This document shows, one piece after another, positions 43,001 to 51,610 of a stretch of 64,000 nt of DNA. The DNA comes from Alistipes timonensis JC136 (GTDB lineage Bacteria; Bacteroidota; Bacteroidia; Bacteroidales; Rikenellaceae). The stretch lies in contig NZ_FNRI01000008.1 in NCBI RefSeq assembly GCF_900107675.1, forward strand, positions 111,662 to 175,661, written 5' to 3'. The notes beneath the pieces are model-generated. The model was not told where the DNA came from. It saw only the letters and a program-made list of their open reading frames with translations, and searched no databases. Positions within the stretch are counted from its first letter, which is position 1. Every line of letters starts with the position of its first letter. A program made the position numbers and the translations under genes.

Positions 43001-43489
43001 AACGACCAGACCTCGATCGGCCGCCCGACGATCCCCGAAATCTTCTACGGCTTCGGCGCCAACATCCAGTACAAAAAATTCGACTTCTCGTTCTTCTTCC
43101 AGGGCACGGGGCGCTACGGAATCGAGATGATCGACATGCACCCGTTCCGCGACGACCAGTACTCGGGCTTCAACATGACCCAATGGGTCGCCGACAACTA
43201 CTGGCGGGAGTCCGCCCCGAACCCCGATGCGGAATACCCGCGTCTGGACATCAACTACAACAAGAACAACACCCAGCGGTCGTCGTTCTGGATTCGCAAC
43301 GGCGCCTACCTGCGCCTGAAGACCGTCGAACTGGGCTTCACCCACAAATCGCTGCGTGTCTACTTCGTCGGCACGAACCTGCTGACCTTCTCCCCGTTCA
43401 AAAACTGGGACCCCGAACTGGGGCGCGGCAACGGGCTGGTCTATCCGTTACAGAAAACGCTGAAAATCGGCGTTCAATATAACTTCTAA
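40061..43489 (+). CDS. SusC/RagA-family TonB-dependent transporter with STN domain
   Basis: This 1142-residue outer-membrane transporter carries a signal peptide, an STN (secretin/TonB N-terminal) domain at about residues 43-117 (VTLDLKNATLQEAFLQIEKQ), a carboxypeptidase-regulatory-like domain at about 136-205, the TonB-box-like EVVVVGFGVQKKE near 216, a plug with IRGISTFGTNKEPLIIIDGV, and a long barrel ending in QYNF. It should import an oligosaccharide with the SusD protein encoded next. The STN domain marks it as a signalling transporter acting through FecR and the ECF sigma factor. It begins 39 bases after the FecR gene. Confidence 0.95.
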   Translation: MTQLYQWMQRRGLFPIRRGGALLVLMFLAGGVRAFGAPEAVQRVTLDLKNATLQEAFLQIEKQTDYAFIYADNTRPRLTAHRVTLHLTTQPVPAVLDKLLEKSGLTYEIRGRQITVSPLPPAPARSAAAVTARQTFSGNVISATDNRPIVGASVYVEGSDAGTITGPDGYYSIDVPPGTHEVSFSFLGYETRRVPADNPILFKLVQLFEAENSISEVVVVGFGVQKKESLVGAVQAVKPSELKVTSSNLTTAFAGRIAGMVSVQSSGEPGADGANFWIRGISTFGTNKEPLIIIDGVEVVAEMLNHTAPESIESFSVLKDATATALYGSRGANGVLIVTTKEGRNSEKLTVNVRAEAGISMPTRVQKIADGVTYMEAFNEALWTRTALSERGNFKPYYSEEKIEGTRRGLNPYVFPNNNWYEMLFKDMTWNQSFNINARGGGSKITYFLNASIHNEDGIVRRPSESKFNTNINAQKYIFQSNIAAQLTRTTRVSLRMNTQLYYRHLPDVSVSDLFYYTMRANPVSFPATFPSEKAGVNYTVYGNSESWGNGLDINPYAELSRGYKDRHTNYMTNNLQVDQNLDFITKGLSVKGMVTFFNKTYNDVARYFRPFYYTLSDYMIKDDGSYDYSIRELPQNPVGSTYLGTWTSGSGYRELQFQASANYARTFGDHDVNAMLVYHQREKLNNRPSSTETDVLPFREQGLAGRLTYSYKSKYLMEANFGYNGSENFIRGRRFGFFPSVAVGWVVSREGFFRPLTKVVNNLKFRVSYGESGNDALAARFPYISTITMDNKLNVYFGDKYAQQSGPGITLLGNEDASWEISRKFNAGMDLNMFDNSLSIIVDAFNENRSGIFMQRVSLPSSMGYTGETSYGNIGKVRNYGVDGSLEYNRAFGKDLIVSVRGTFTYAHNETVFRDEARGTAPYMLRKGQPIYSLWGLVADGLFASQEEIDSSPVQTFSGTVLPGDIKYRDLNGDGVIDDNDQTSIGRPTIPEIFYGFGANIQYKKFDFSFFFQGTGRYGIEMIDMHPFRDDQYSGFNMTQWVADNYWRESAPNPDAEYPRLDINYNKNNTQRSSFWIRNGAYLRLKTVELGFTHKSLRVYFVGTNLLTFSPFKNWDPELGRGNGLVYPLQKTLKIGVQYNF

Positions 43490-43502
43490 CCCTCCGAGAA
43501 CC

Positions 43503-45392
43503 ATGATAAAAAAACTTCACCACCGCCTTCTGGTCCTGCTCGCGGCGATCTCCGCGGCCGCATGCACCGACTACCTCGACGTGCTGCCGGAGGGAACCCC
43601 CGAGCTGCGCGACATCTTCAAAACCGAAACGCAGGCCGAGAAATTCCTCGCCACGCTCTACAACTACATCCCCAACGTCACGGGCTACCGCCCGATGCCG
43701 GACTACTGCGCCGGCGGCGACGTGATGACCGGCTGGGTCGGGGCCGTCCGCTATTTCCCCTACAAGAGCCTGCTCTACAACGAGGAGAGTGCCACGACGA
43801 CCTATTTCGGCATGTGGAACGTCAAAGGCAACCCCTCGGGAAGCCAGAACTACGACCTCTTCAAGGGCATCCGCTACTGCTACATCCTGCTCGACAACGT
43901 CGACAAGGTCCCGGGACTCGACCCCAAAACCCGCAACCAGTGGATCGGCGAGGCCAAGTTCCTGATCGCCTATTATCATTGGCAGCTGATGTCGTACTAC
44001 GGTCCGACGGTGATCGTCGAACGGGAGATCGGCCAGAACGAGACGGACGAATCCGTGATCTATCCCGAACGCCGTCCCTACGACGAATGCGTGACGTTCG
44101 TGACCCGCCTGCTGGACGAGGCCGCCGCCCTAATGGCGGCCACACAGCCTGCCGGCAAACTGGGCCGCGCGACCTCCGTGGCGGCCAAGGCCATCAAAGC
44201 CCGCGTACTGCTTTACGCCGCCAGTCCGCTGGTGAACGGCAACTCGGAATTTTACGCCGGATTCAAAGACAAGTCGGGGCGGCACCTGATCGCCCAGGAG
44301 TACGACCCCGAAAAGTGGGAAAAGGCGCGCACGGCGGCCCAAGAGGCGATCGCACTGGCCGAGGAGAACGGCTATAAACTCTACGAGAACCCCACCGCGG
44401 CGGCGCTTCCCGACGCCGAGCGGGGCGAGATCAACTACCACGACCTGTTCGTCGAGCCGACGTGGCCCCAGAACCCCGAATACCTGTGGGCCTCGGGCGA
44501 CCAGACCTACATCCGAAACGTGCAGTTCCGCGGCGGAGCGCGTATCGAGGACCCCTACAACACGTCGAGCTTCAACCCCTACGTCGTTCCGACGTTCGAA
44601 CTGGTGGAGACGTACTACTCGAAGAACGGGCTTCCGATGGACGCCGACCCTGAAACGAAGGGCCTCGACCTCTACAAGATGGACCCCGACAAGGAGACGG
44701 CCCTCCTGCACCTCAACCGTGAACCGCGTTTCTACGCCTCGGTAGGCTACGACCGGGGCCCCTACGAGATCAACAACCAGTCGTTCACGCTCCATTGCCG
44801 CAAGGGCGAACGTCAGGGCAGTACGGGAAATATCGCCCACGAATACCAGAGCTGCACAGGCTATGTGCTGAAAAAGTGGATCCATCGGACACTTGCCTAC
44901 GACAAGGGGTCGCAGCAATACACCTACCGCGAATACCCCTTTCCGCTGATCCGGCTGGCGGAACTCTACCTGAGCTACGCCGAGGCCGACTTCGAATACA
45001 CCGGATCGCTCGGCAGTCAGAGCCTCGTCTACCTGAACAAAGTCCGCAAACGCGCCGGACTGCCCGACTTCGAGGTGTCGTGGAACCGCGCCGGAGGCAT
45101 TCCGCAAGGACAAAAACTGCGTGACGTACTGCATCAGGAGCGGCTGATCGAGCTGGCGATGGAAGCGCGGTGGTTTCACGACATCCGCCGCTGGAAAACC
45201 GCCGGCAAGATGCTGGGGCACACCCCCAAATCGTGGAACCTCGAAGCCTCCGACGGCCCGGGATTCTACCAGGTGGTCAACATGAAGGAGAGCGGCACGC
45301 GGACCTTCATCACCCCCAAGTCCTACTGGATGGCCATTCCGCTCTCGCAGATCAACATCAACCAAAACCTGGTCCAGAATCCGGGTTATTAA
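43503..45392 (+). CDS. RagB/SusD-family nutrient-binding outer-membrane lipoprotein
   Basis: This 629-residue lipoprotein has its lipobox at AAAC (Cys21) followed by TDYLDVLPEG, the usual SusD start. Helical tetratricopeptide-like segments appear around GIRYCYILLDNVDKV and GEAKFLIAYYHWQLM, and the C-terminal block has PLIRLAELYLSYAEADF, LNKVRKRAGLP and HQERLIELAMEARWFHDIRRWK. It lids the SusC channel and binds the glycan at the cell surface. It starts 13 bases after susC. The glycan is unknown. Confidence 0.95.
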   Translation: MIKKLHHRLLVLLAAISAAACTDYLDVLPEGTPELRDIFKTETQAEKFLATLYNYIPNVTGYRPMPDYCAGGDVMTGWVGAVRYFPYKSLLYNEESATTTYFGMWNVKGNPSGSQNYDLFKGIRYCYILLDNVDKVPGLDPKTRNQWIGEAKFLIAYYHWQLMSYYGPTVIVEREIGQNETDESVIYPERRPYDECVTFVTRLLDEAAALMAATQPAGKLGRATSVAAKAIKARVLLYAASPLVNGNSEFYAGFKDKSGRHLIAQEYDPEKWEKARTAAQEAIALAEENGYKLYENPTAAALPDAERGEINYHDLFVEPTWPQNPEYLWASGDQTYIRNVQFRGGARIEDPYNTSSFNPYVVPTFELVETYYSKNGLPMDADPETKGLDLYKMDPDKETALLHLNREPRFYASVGYDRGPYEINNQSFTLHCRKGERQGSTGNIAHEYQSCTGYVLKKWIHRTLAYDKGSQQYTYREYPFPLIRLAELYLSYAEADFEYTGSLGSQSLVYLNKVRKRAGLPDFEVSWNRAGGIPQGQKLRDVLHQERLIELAMEARWFHDIRRWKTAGKMLGHTPKSWNLEASDGPGFYQVVNMKESGTRTFITPKSYWMAIPLSQININQNLVQNPGY

Positions 45393-45399
45393 CCTACTA

Positions 45400-45930
45400 A
45401 TGAACAGACCGATGAAAAAACATCCAACTTTTTCATTCACGAAAACCTGCTTTTCCGTCGTATTTTGCTGCTTCTGGCTGCTTTCTCTGCCCGCATGCAA
45501 CGACGGCAGGGAGGTGAACCTCACGATCCCCACCGAGGTCTATCTGGTGCAGGCGGGCCTGCAAACGGTCGGATTCCCGGAGTCAGGAGAGCCGCAGGCC
45601 GTGCTCACCGTCTACAAAGGCGGCTATAACGACGACGGCGTGACCGTCCGGCTGGGCATCAGCGAATACGCCCTCGACCGTTACAACGAGGAGAACGCAA
45701 CCGGCTACCGGATGCTGCCCGAAACCTACTGCACATTCGACACCCGGAGCGTGGAACTCGGCGCCAAGCGCTGGAAAGCGAACGTCACCGTCACATTCAG
45801 GGCTTCGGAACTGCTCGCGGAACTTCCCTCGGGCAGCGAATGGGTCCTGCCCGTCGCCGTCACCGGCATCTCATCAGGCGAAGTGAACGCTGGTAAAAGC
45901 GCCGTATTACTGCTGTTGCAAATACCCTGA
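45400..45930 (+). CDS. DUF1735 (BT_3987-like) surface lipoprotein, single domain
   Basis: This protein of about 172-176 residues has a signal peptide ending at LPAC (Cys33 from the first ATG). The body has a beta-rich domain of the DUF1735 type: VNLTIPTEVYLVQAG, GVTVRLGISEYALDRYNEENATGY, MLPETYC and WVLPVAVTGISSG. Proteins with this domain are usually longer and accompany SusC/SusD, often as surface glycan-binding proteins or in front of a catalytic module; here it is only the N-terminal-type domain. ATGs at 45400 and 45412 are both possible. It sits between susD and the GH3 gene in one operon. Confidence 0.78.
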   Translation: MNRPMKKHPTFSFTKTCFSVVFCCFWLLSLPACNDGREVNLTIPTEVYLVQAGLQTVGFPESGEPQAVLTVYKGGYNDDGVTVRLGISEYALDRYNEENATGYRMLPETYCTFDTRSVELGAKRWKANVTVTFRASELLAELPSGSEWVLPVAVTGISSGEVNAGKSAVLLLLQIP

Positions 45931-45947
45931 AAACCCAAAATAAACCA

Positions 45948-48410
45948 ATGAAACGACTGTTACCGCTCACGCTCCTGCTGGCGCCCGTGCTCCTTCCGGC
46001 ACAGACGATCACCCCGGACGCGAAATCCCGCGCCGCGGAGCTGGTGAAACACATGACCCTCGAAGAGAAAATCGACTATATCGGAGGTTACAACGACTTT
46101 TACATCCGCGCCGTGCCGCGGCTGGGCATCCCCGAAATCCGCATGGCCGACGGGCCGCAAGGGGTCCGCAACGACACCCGCAGCACGATGTATGCGAGCG
46201 GCATCGCGGCCGCCGCAACATGGAGCCCCGAAACCGTCTACAACATGGGAGTCGGGCTCGGACGCGACGCCCGGGCGCGCGGGGTCCACATCCTGCTCGG
46301 CCCCGGCGTGAACATCTACCGCTCGCCCCTCTGCGGCCGGAATTTCGAATATTTCGGCGAAGATCCCTGCCTCACGGGAGAGATCGCCGTGCAATACATC
46401 CGGGGCGTGCAGTCGCAGGGCGTGATGGCCACGGTCAAACACTTCGCGGGCAACAACCAGGAGTGGAACCGCCACCATGCCAGCTCGGATATCGACGAAC
46501 GGACGTTGCAGGAGATTTATTTCCCGGCCTTCCGGCGCGCCGTGCAGGACGCCGGGGTCGGCAGCGTGATGTCGAGCTACAATCCCCTCAACGGCGTGCA
46601 CACATCGGAGAATTATGACCTCGCGGTGCGCACGCTGCGCGAGGCATGGGGTTTCGAGGGTATCTTCATGTCCGACTGGAACGCCACCTATTCGGATGTG
46701 GGCGCCGCAAACGGGGGCCTCGATCTCGAAATGCCCTCCGGAAAGTTCATGAACCGCGAAAACCTGCTGAAAGCCATCGAAACGGGACTGGTGCGCGAAG
46801 AAACCATCGACCTCAAAGTACAGCACATCCTTCAATCGCTCATCGCTTTCGGGTTCTTCGACCGCGACCAGCGGGACGCCTCCATCCCCGAGCAAGACGC
46901 CGTTTCGCGCGAGGCGGCCCTCCAACTGGCCCGGGAAGGCATCGTCCTGCTGAAAAACGACAACGGCCTGCTGCCCCTGCGCGGAGGCAGGATCGCCGTC
47001 GCAGGCCCCAACGCCGCACGGGTCGTGACAGGCGGCGGAAGCGGTTACGTACACCCCTGCTCGACCGTCCCGGTGCTCGACGGAATGCAATCGCTGGGCC
47101 GCCGCTGGAAAATCGCCGACCTGAGCGACAAACTCCGCAGCGACCTCAGCGCAGGTGGGTTCTACACCGATTCCGACTGCCGCGAACCCGGCCTGCGGGC
47201 CGCCTATTTTCCCAACCGGAAATTCCGGGGAACACCCGTGATCGAACGCACGGAGACCGCAGTGGAGTACGACTGGGGCAAGGGCAGCCCGGCGGAGGGG
47301 ATGCCCGAAGACAACTTCTCGATCCGCTGGACGGGCGTACTGAAACCCGCGGCGAACACGACGCTGCGCTTCACGATCGGGGGCGACGACGGCTACCGCA
47401 TCTTCATCGGCGGCGAATGCGTGGCCGGAGACTGGGGCAACCACCGGCTCACCACCCGGTCGGCCGAACTGAACCTCGAAGCCGGACGCATCTACCCCGT
47501 CGTGATCGAGTATTTCGACACGGCAAGCAGCGCCTCGGTCCATTTCAAATACGAATTCACCGACCTCGAGGCCCGCGACGAAGCGCTCCGCACGGCCGAC
47601 GCCGTGGTTCTCTGCGTAGGATTCAGCCCCGAGACCGAGAAGGAGAACTCCGACCGCACTTTCTCGCTGCCCGAGGGTCAGGACGAACTGATCGGACACG
47701 CCGCATCGCTCAACGACCGCGTGATCCTCGTCGTGAACAGCGGCGGCGGCATCGACATGTCGAAATGGCACGACAAAGTGGCGGCGATCCTGATGGCCTG
47801 GTACCCGGGGCAGGAGGGAGGCCAGGCCGTCGCCGAGATCCTCTCGGGCCGGGTCTCGCCCGGCGGCCGCCTGCCCATCACCATCGAGAAACGCTGGGAG
47901 GACAACCCCGTGCACGACAATTACTACAACAACGTCTTCAACGACTACCGGAAGGAGACCTACCTGCGGATCGCCTACAACGAAGGCATCTTCGTCGGCT
48001 ACCGGGGCTACGACCGGACCCGGACCGAGCCGCTCTATCCGTTCGGTTACGGGCTGAGCTACACGACCTTCGACTATTCGAACCTCACGGTCACACGCGA
48101 AAGCAATGTCTACACCGTGTCATTCGACCTGACGAACTCGGGCAAAACCGACGCCGCAGAGGTCGCCCAACTCTACGTCAGCGACCCGGAATGCTCGGTT
48201 CCCCGCCCCGCCAAAGAGCTGAAGGGATTCCGCAAAGTATTCCTTCGCAAAGGCGAAACAAAACGCGTAACGCTCCGCCTGAAAGACGACGCCTTCGCCT
48301 TCTACGACTCGCTGCAAGGGAAATTCACCGTCGAACCGGGCGAGTTCATCATCTCGGTCGGCTCCTCCTCGGCCGACCTGCGGCTTCGGACACGGATCGT
48401 GCACGAATAA
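45948..48410 (+). CDS. Glycoside hydrolase family 3 protein with inserted PA14 domain
   Basis: This 820-residue exported enzyme has a signal peptide ending near LLPAQ. The GH3 N-terminal barrel contains PRLGIPEIRMADGPQGV, the substrate-binding VKHFAGNNQEWNR (164-176) and the nucleophile Asp243 in IFMSDWNAT. The C-terminal alpha/beta domain begins at REGIVLLKN and is interrupted by a PA14 domain (about 425-545, with TIGGDDGYRIFI). A fibronectin-III-like domain closes the protein. This architecture occurs in beta-glucosidases and related exo-beta-glycosidases of the periplasm. It is the only glycosidase in this locus. Confidence 0.92.
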   Translation: MKRLLPLTLLLAPVLLPAQTITPDAKSRAAELVKHMTLEEKIDYIGGYNDFYIRAVPRLGIPEIRMADGPQGVRNDTRSTMYASGIAAAATWSPETVYNMGVGLGRDARARGVHILLGPGVNIYRSPLCGRNFEYFGEDPCLTGEIAVQYIRGVQSQGVMATVKHFAGNNQEWNRHHASSDIDERTLQEIYFPAFRRAVQDAGVGSVMSSYNPLNGVHTSENYDLAVRTLREAWGFEGIFMSDWNATYSDVGAANGGLDLEMPSGKFMNRENLLKAIETGLVREETIDLKVQHILQSLIAFGFFDRDQRDASIPEQDAVSREAALQLAREGIVLLKNDNGLLPLRGGRIAVAGPNAARVVTGGGSGYVHPCSTVPVLDGMQSLGRRWKIADLSDKLRSDLSAGGFYTDSDCREPGLRAAYFPNRKFRGTPVIERTETAVEYDWGKGSPAEGMPEDNFSIRWTGVLKPAANTTLRFTIGGDDGYRIFIGGECVAGDWGNHRLTTRSAELNLEAGRIYPVVIEYFDTASSASVHFKYEFTDLEARDEALRTADAVVLCVGFSPETEKENSDRTFSLPEGQDELIGHAASLNDRVILVVNSGGGIDMSKWHDKVAAILMAWYPGQEGGQAVAEILSGRVSPGGRLPITIEKRWEDNPVHDNYYNNVFNDYRKETYLRIAYNEGIFVGYRGYDRTRTEPLYPFGYGLSYTTFDYSNLTVTRESNVYTVSFDLTNSGKTDAAEVAQLYVSDPECSVPRPAKELKGFRKVFLRKGETKRVTLRLKDDAFAFYDSLQGKFTVEPGEFIISVGSSSADLRLRTRIVHE

Positions 48411-48415
48411 CAAAT

Positions 48416-48446
48416 AAAAACTCAGCCGGTGTCCGGCTGAGTTTTT
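48416..48446 (+). terminator. Terminator at the end of the ECF/SusCD/GH3 operon
   Basis: A perfect 14-bp stem (48416-48429 with 48433-48446) closes a TGT loop and ends in TTTTT. It lies five bases after the GH3 stop. It could also serve the broken minus-strand genes converging from the right. Confidence 0.92.
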
Positions 48447-48523
48447 ATTTCGAACACCGGAAAAAGGCTTGTCGCCTCTTCCCGAGAAACCGCATTTAAA
48501 GTCAAATATCGGTTAATAGTTCG

Positions 48524-48872
48524 CTACGCACCGTACCGCTTGGCCGGATACCCGTCGGTCGGAAGCACACAGATCATCTTCTCGAAACGATGGGTTTCCG
48601 AAAGCCCCGTCTTGCTGACCGTGGTCACCGAAATGCTGTTTGCCGGAATGTTCACCGACTTGCGGTTGGCTTTGAGCACGACGCGCTCCGTATCGCCTCC
48701 GCTCACGACGGTCAGCGCCTCCGGAACCGAAAGTTCGAACGAATCGCCCATCCGGACGGTATAGGGGGGGGGCTTCGAGCCCCACGACGATAAAGTCGGG
48801 CTGTGCCGGAATCGCAGGTTCGTCGTCGCTGCACGCGGCCAAGAGAAAGGCACCGGCAAGCGCCCGGGAGTC
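48524..48872 (-). pseudogene. Lipoprotein gene fragment, frameshifted at a nine-base C tract
   Basis: On the minus strand, RALAGAFLLAACSDDEPAIP reads like the end of a lipoprotein signal and a mature N-terminus, followed by a stretch ending VVGLEAPP. The frame then breaks at a run of nine C (48764-48772 on the plus strand as G). With eight C the reading continues as YTVRMGDSFELSVPEALTVV and on to a stop at 48524. The beginning of the signal peptide is missing because the sequence is joined to a sugar-phosphate isomerase fragment. The family is not recognised. Confidence 0.6.
48764..48772. repeat. Homopolymer tract of nine G
   Basis: Nine G on the plus strand, nine C in the coding sense of the broken lipoprotein gene. 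Loss of one base would put the lipoprotein start and tail in one frame. Confidence 0.9.
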
Positions 48873-49415
48873 TCCTGCAACAGGTGATTGGTATCGAAGC
48901 AAATGCCGACCGAAGGGTCTGTCCGCCCGAACAAGGCCAGCATCTCGTCCGAAGTGTTGCAGAGGCAGGTTCGCGGCAGATCCTCGATCAACAGCTGGGC
49001 GCCGGTGTCGCGGACAATTTCGGCCAGCGTGTTGATCGCATTCACGCTGTTTTCGAAATGAACGGCACGCAGCGAATCGTCCGGCGAACTGATATCCCAG
49101 GCGCGGCCGAACGGAAGATGCACGGACCAGACGGTCAGTCCGGCCTGCTCGGCATCGGCGCGGAAACGCCCGATAGCCGCAAGCCGCTCTTCAGGGGATT
49201 TCCCGCGCAGCGAATTGAGCGTCACTTCCACATAATCAAACCCGGCCTCTTTGACCTGCTGCAATTTTTCAGCCGGCATGGTCAGCGATACCGACAGCCC
49301 CTTGGGCCAGCTGCGATAGGCTTCGAGCGCACTGCGGCGCTCTGTCCCGCATCCTGCCGCCACGGCGGCCAGGAGCAGGGGCACGATCCATTTTACGATG
49401 TGTTTCATAAGTCTG

Positions 49416-49892
49416 TCAGTTTTGAGGTTGATGGTCCTCGGGATAACTGAACGTATTGGCGAGCATCCAGCGGCCCTTGTAGATCCGGGCGCCGCCGCGC
49501 CGGTAAACGCTGCGGCCGCCGGTGTCGATCAGCTTGTCCGACCAGTAGCTTTGCGTCGGATAAAGCAGGATCGTCTCGTAATCGGCCGGGCCCGACGACA
49601 CGCACTTGACGTTGACCGTCGTGCTGGCATTGAAGCGGGCGAACTCCTTGGAGGAGACATTGAATTTCCAGATCGCATTGGGCGTAGTGAGCCAAAGCTG
49701 GTTGAGTCCGTACACCGGAAAAAGGTCGTGGGCGTCCTTCTGCCCGTCGGGAAGCGGATAGGTGTCCTGCAACACCAGCGCCGGTTTGCCGTCAGCCCGG
49801 GTGTAGCGGTAAGTATGGAGCACATCGCCGGCCGTAGCCCACAGCAGTTCGTTCGTGCGGTCCCGCACGGCATCGGCCGGACCGGATGCCTG
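49416..49892 (-). pseudogene. 5'-truncated secreted propeller-like protein gene
   Basis: An open frame of about 150 codons resembles the C-terminal half of a secreted protein: ELLWATAGDVLHTYRYT, DTYPLPDGQKDAHDLFPVYG, LWLTTPNAIWKFNVSSKEF and ARIYKGRWMLANTF. It may belong to the DUF6528-type lipoproteins, but this is a guess from memory. The same frame continues upstream to the stop of the DUF6377 regulator without a signal peptide or an ATG (only a GTG at 49868), so the 5' half appears lost. The chimeric isomerase frame follows after seven bases. Confidence 0.6.
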
Positions 49893-51515
49893 TCAGAGGC
49901 CGATACGCTGAATCCTCTTTTCAAAATCGCTGCGCGATCCGAGTGCCGAATTGCGGAGTTTGGTGCGATAGGTATAGACCGTAGCCGACGCGCAGTTCAG
50001 AAAACTGGCAATACATCCGCTGTCGGTGATCCCCAGCCGCATGACGGCCAAAATACGCAGTTCGGTCGAAAGCGCACCGTCAGTGCGCACCGGAAAACGC
50101 GCCGGTTCTTCGAGCAGGTCGTTGACCCGCTCTACAAAATCGGGGAAAATGCCGAGGAATGTTTCGTCGAAGATGCGGTAGAAATCACGATAACTGCGGT
50201 CGACGTCCGAAGGCGAGCGCAGCTTGCGCATCAGGGCCTCCGTGCCGTCGGTTTTCGCGGTTTTCCGCAATTCCATCCGGTATTCGTCGACCCGGCCTAT
50301 GTAATGCGTGGCGAGCTGCATATAGCGGAACACATAACTGTCTTTGATCTTGTTGGCATCGCGCAGATGGTCGTTCACGATCCGGAACTGTTCATTTCGT
50401 TCGTGAAGCCGCTTGTTGACTTCGTAAATCAACGAGGTGTTGCGCCTCAGCCGCCGGTGCTGGCGCTGCGTGTGGAACAGCAGCAGGGCTATGATCACCA
50501 GCAAAAGCAGAAAAACGCTGACCATGACCGTCAGGATGCGGCTGCGGGAGTTGATGCTGTAAACCACGGCCTGATTGATGATCATCTCGGCCTGACTCGA
50601 GTGGAAGATACGTGTATTGTAGTTACACGAAAGCACATCGGCAACCGTACACTGAATATAGCGGGCCGCACGCTCCATGTCCTTCTCCTCGAACATCATC
50701 AGCGCCAGTTCATACAGGGAGAGATACTCCCGGACGGGGGTTTGCAGGTCGTTCACCGCAGCACGGGCGAGCCAGAATTTACGCTGTCCGCGATCGCCGA
50801 GGGTTTCGTACACGTTGGCAATGTTGTATGCCACGCGGGCCCGCGTCCGCGAACTATGCCGGGAATCGTAAAGCGGCAGCAGCACGTCGAGCGCCTCGTC
50901 ACAACGCTGCTGCGACAGCAGGTCGATAGCCAGCAACCGCTGGCGTGTGACGTACGAGTGTCCGTCGAAACCGATGCGCACGCGCCGTATCCGGGCAAGC
51001 GTATCGGCATAGGCCCTGCTGCGGGATTCGGAGGTGTTCTGCGAGGCAAGACGGCTGTAAACGACCATCTGCTGGGTGTAGTAACTCGCACGCATCCGCC
51101 TGGTGATACCCGCGGTATCCAGCGACCGAATGCGGTCGTAGGCGTCTTCGATGTTGTTACGGCCGATCAGAACGGATATGTCGCAGGTGGTGGACAGAAA
51201 TTTCATATCCCGGCGGCCCGTGCGCTCGGCAAGATCGTACATCAGGGCGACGTAACGGGCGGCCGTATCGATATTGTAGGTGATATAAGCGTCGAAAAGC
51301 CGGTTCGCGGTCTGCCAGCGCCGCGTGTCGTCACCGGCGTCCCGCAGCGCACGGCGCAGCGAATCGGCGCGGCCGTTGAAACGTTCGGTATAAACGGCCT
51401 TGTTTTCGATGGTATGGTCCAGCTCGGTCAGCAACAACTCCATTTCTCCCTGACGGCAGGCAAAAAGCCCGACAAGGCAGAAAGCGCAGACGATATACGG
51501 CAGAGAAATCTTCAT
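49893..51515 (-). CDS. DUF6377-type membrane regulator (TPR, membrane helix, C-terminal HTH)
   Basis: This 540-residue protein has a signal peptide or lipoprotein-like start (ending LFAC), a periplasmic helical repeat region (about 25-330) of TPR type, a membrane helix at about residues 345-370, a coiled region (NTSLIYEVNKRLHERNEQFRIVNDHLRDANK) and a C-terminal cytoplasmic part. That part contains LSTELRILAVMRLGITDSGCIASFLNCASATVYTYRTKLRN, a LuxR-like helix-turn-helix. This is the build of the DUF6377 family of putative utilisation-locus regulators. It is separated from GH31 by a terminator and has its own -7 box, so it is probably expressed independently. The ATG at 51515 is chosen to begin the signal peptide. 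Confidence 0.85.
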   Translation of the reverse strand: MKISLPYIVCAFCLVGLFACRQGEMELLLTELDHTIENKAVYTERFNGRADSLRRALRDAGDDTRRWQTANRLFDAYITYNIDTAARYVALMYDLAERTGRRDMKFLSTTCDISVLIGRNNIEDAYDRIRSLDTAGITRRMRASYYTQQMVVYSRLASQNTSESRSRAYADTLARIRRVRIGFDGHSYVTRQRLLAIDLLSQQRCDEALDVLLPLYDSRHSSRTRARVAYNIANVYETLGDRGQRKFWLARAAVNDLQTPVREYLSLYELALMMFEEKDMERAARYIQCTVADVLSCNYNTRIFHSSQAEMIINQAVVYSINSRSRILTVMVSVFLLLLVIIALLLFHTQRQHRRLRRNTSLIYEVNKRLHERNEQFRIVNDHLRDANKIKDSYVFRYMQLATHYIGRVDEYRMELRKTAKTDGTEALMRKLRSPSDVDRSYRDFYRIFDETFLGIFPDFVERVNDLLEEPARFPVRTDGALSTELRILAVMRLGITDSGCIASFLNCASATVYTYRTKLRNSALGSRSDFEKRIQRIGL

Positions 51516-51532
51516 CGGTTCGGGTTTATGTA

Positions 51533-51540
51533 CAAATTTA
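51533..51540 (-). promoter_or_regulatory. -7 box of the DUF6377-type regulator gene
   Basis: TAAATTTG on the minus strand matches TAnnTTTG and lies about 18 bases before the ATG, directly after the T tract of the GH31 terminator. No TTTG is found at the -33 position. Confidence 0.5.
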
Positions 51541-51584
51541 CAAAAAAAGACGAATCCCGCACCGTTCCCGGGCGGAGATTCGTC
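51541..51584 (-). terminator. Terminator after the GH31 gene
   Basis: On the minus strand GACGAATC pairs with GATTCGTC (51577-51584 and 51549-51556), extended by a C/G-rich inner stem, and TTTTTTT follows at 51548-51542. It lies 27 bases after the GH31 stop. Confidence 0.85.
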
Positions 51585-51610
51585 ACACGTCGCGGTCTCC
51601 GGCAACCGGA

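Larger units (their letters stand above)
48524..49408 (-). pseudogene. Chimeric open frame: 5' part of a sugar-phosphate isomerase/epimerase joined to a lipoprotein tail
   Basis: The 294-codon frame starts with a lipoprotein signal (VAAGC, Cys20). A TIM-barrel of the sugar phosphate isomerase/epimerase type follows up to about residue 180, with VKEAGFDYVEVTLNSL, VWSVHLPFG, LLIEDLPRTCL and ICFDTNHLLQE. Such proteins normally continue for another 100 residues. Here the sequence switches at about 48,855-48,872 to out-of-frame signal-peptide DNA of another gene, then, after the C tract, to that gene's true frame. I infer a deletion that fused two genes, leaving a protein unlikely to be active. 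Confidence 0.7.
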
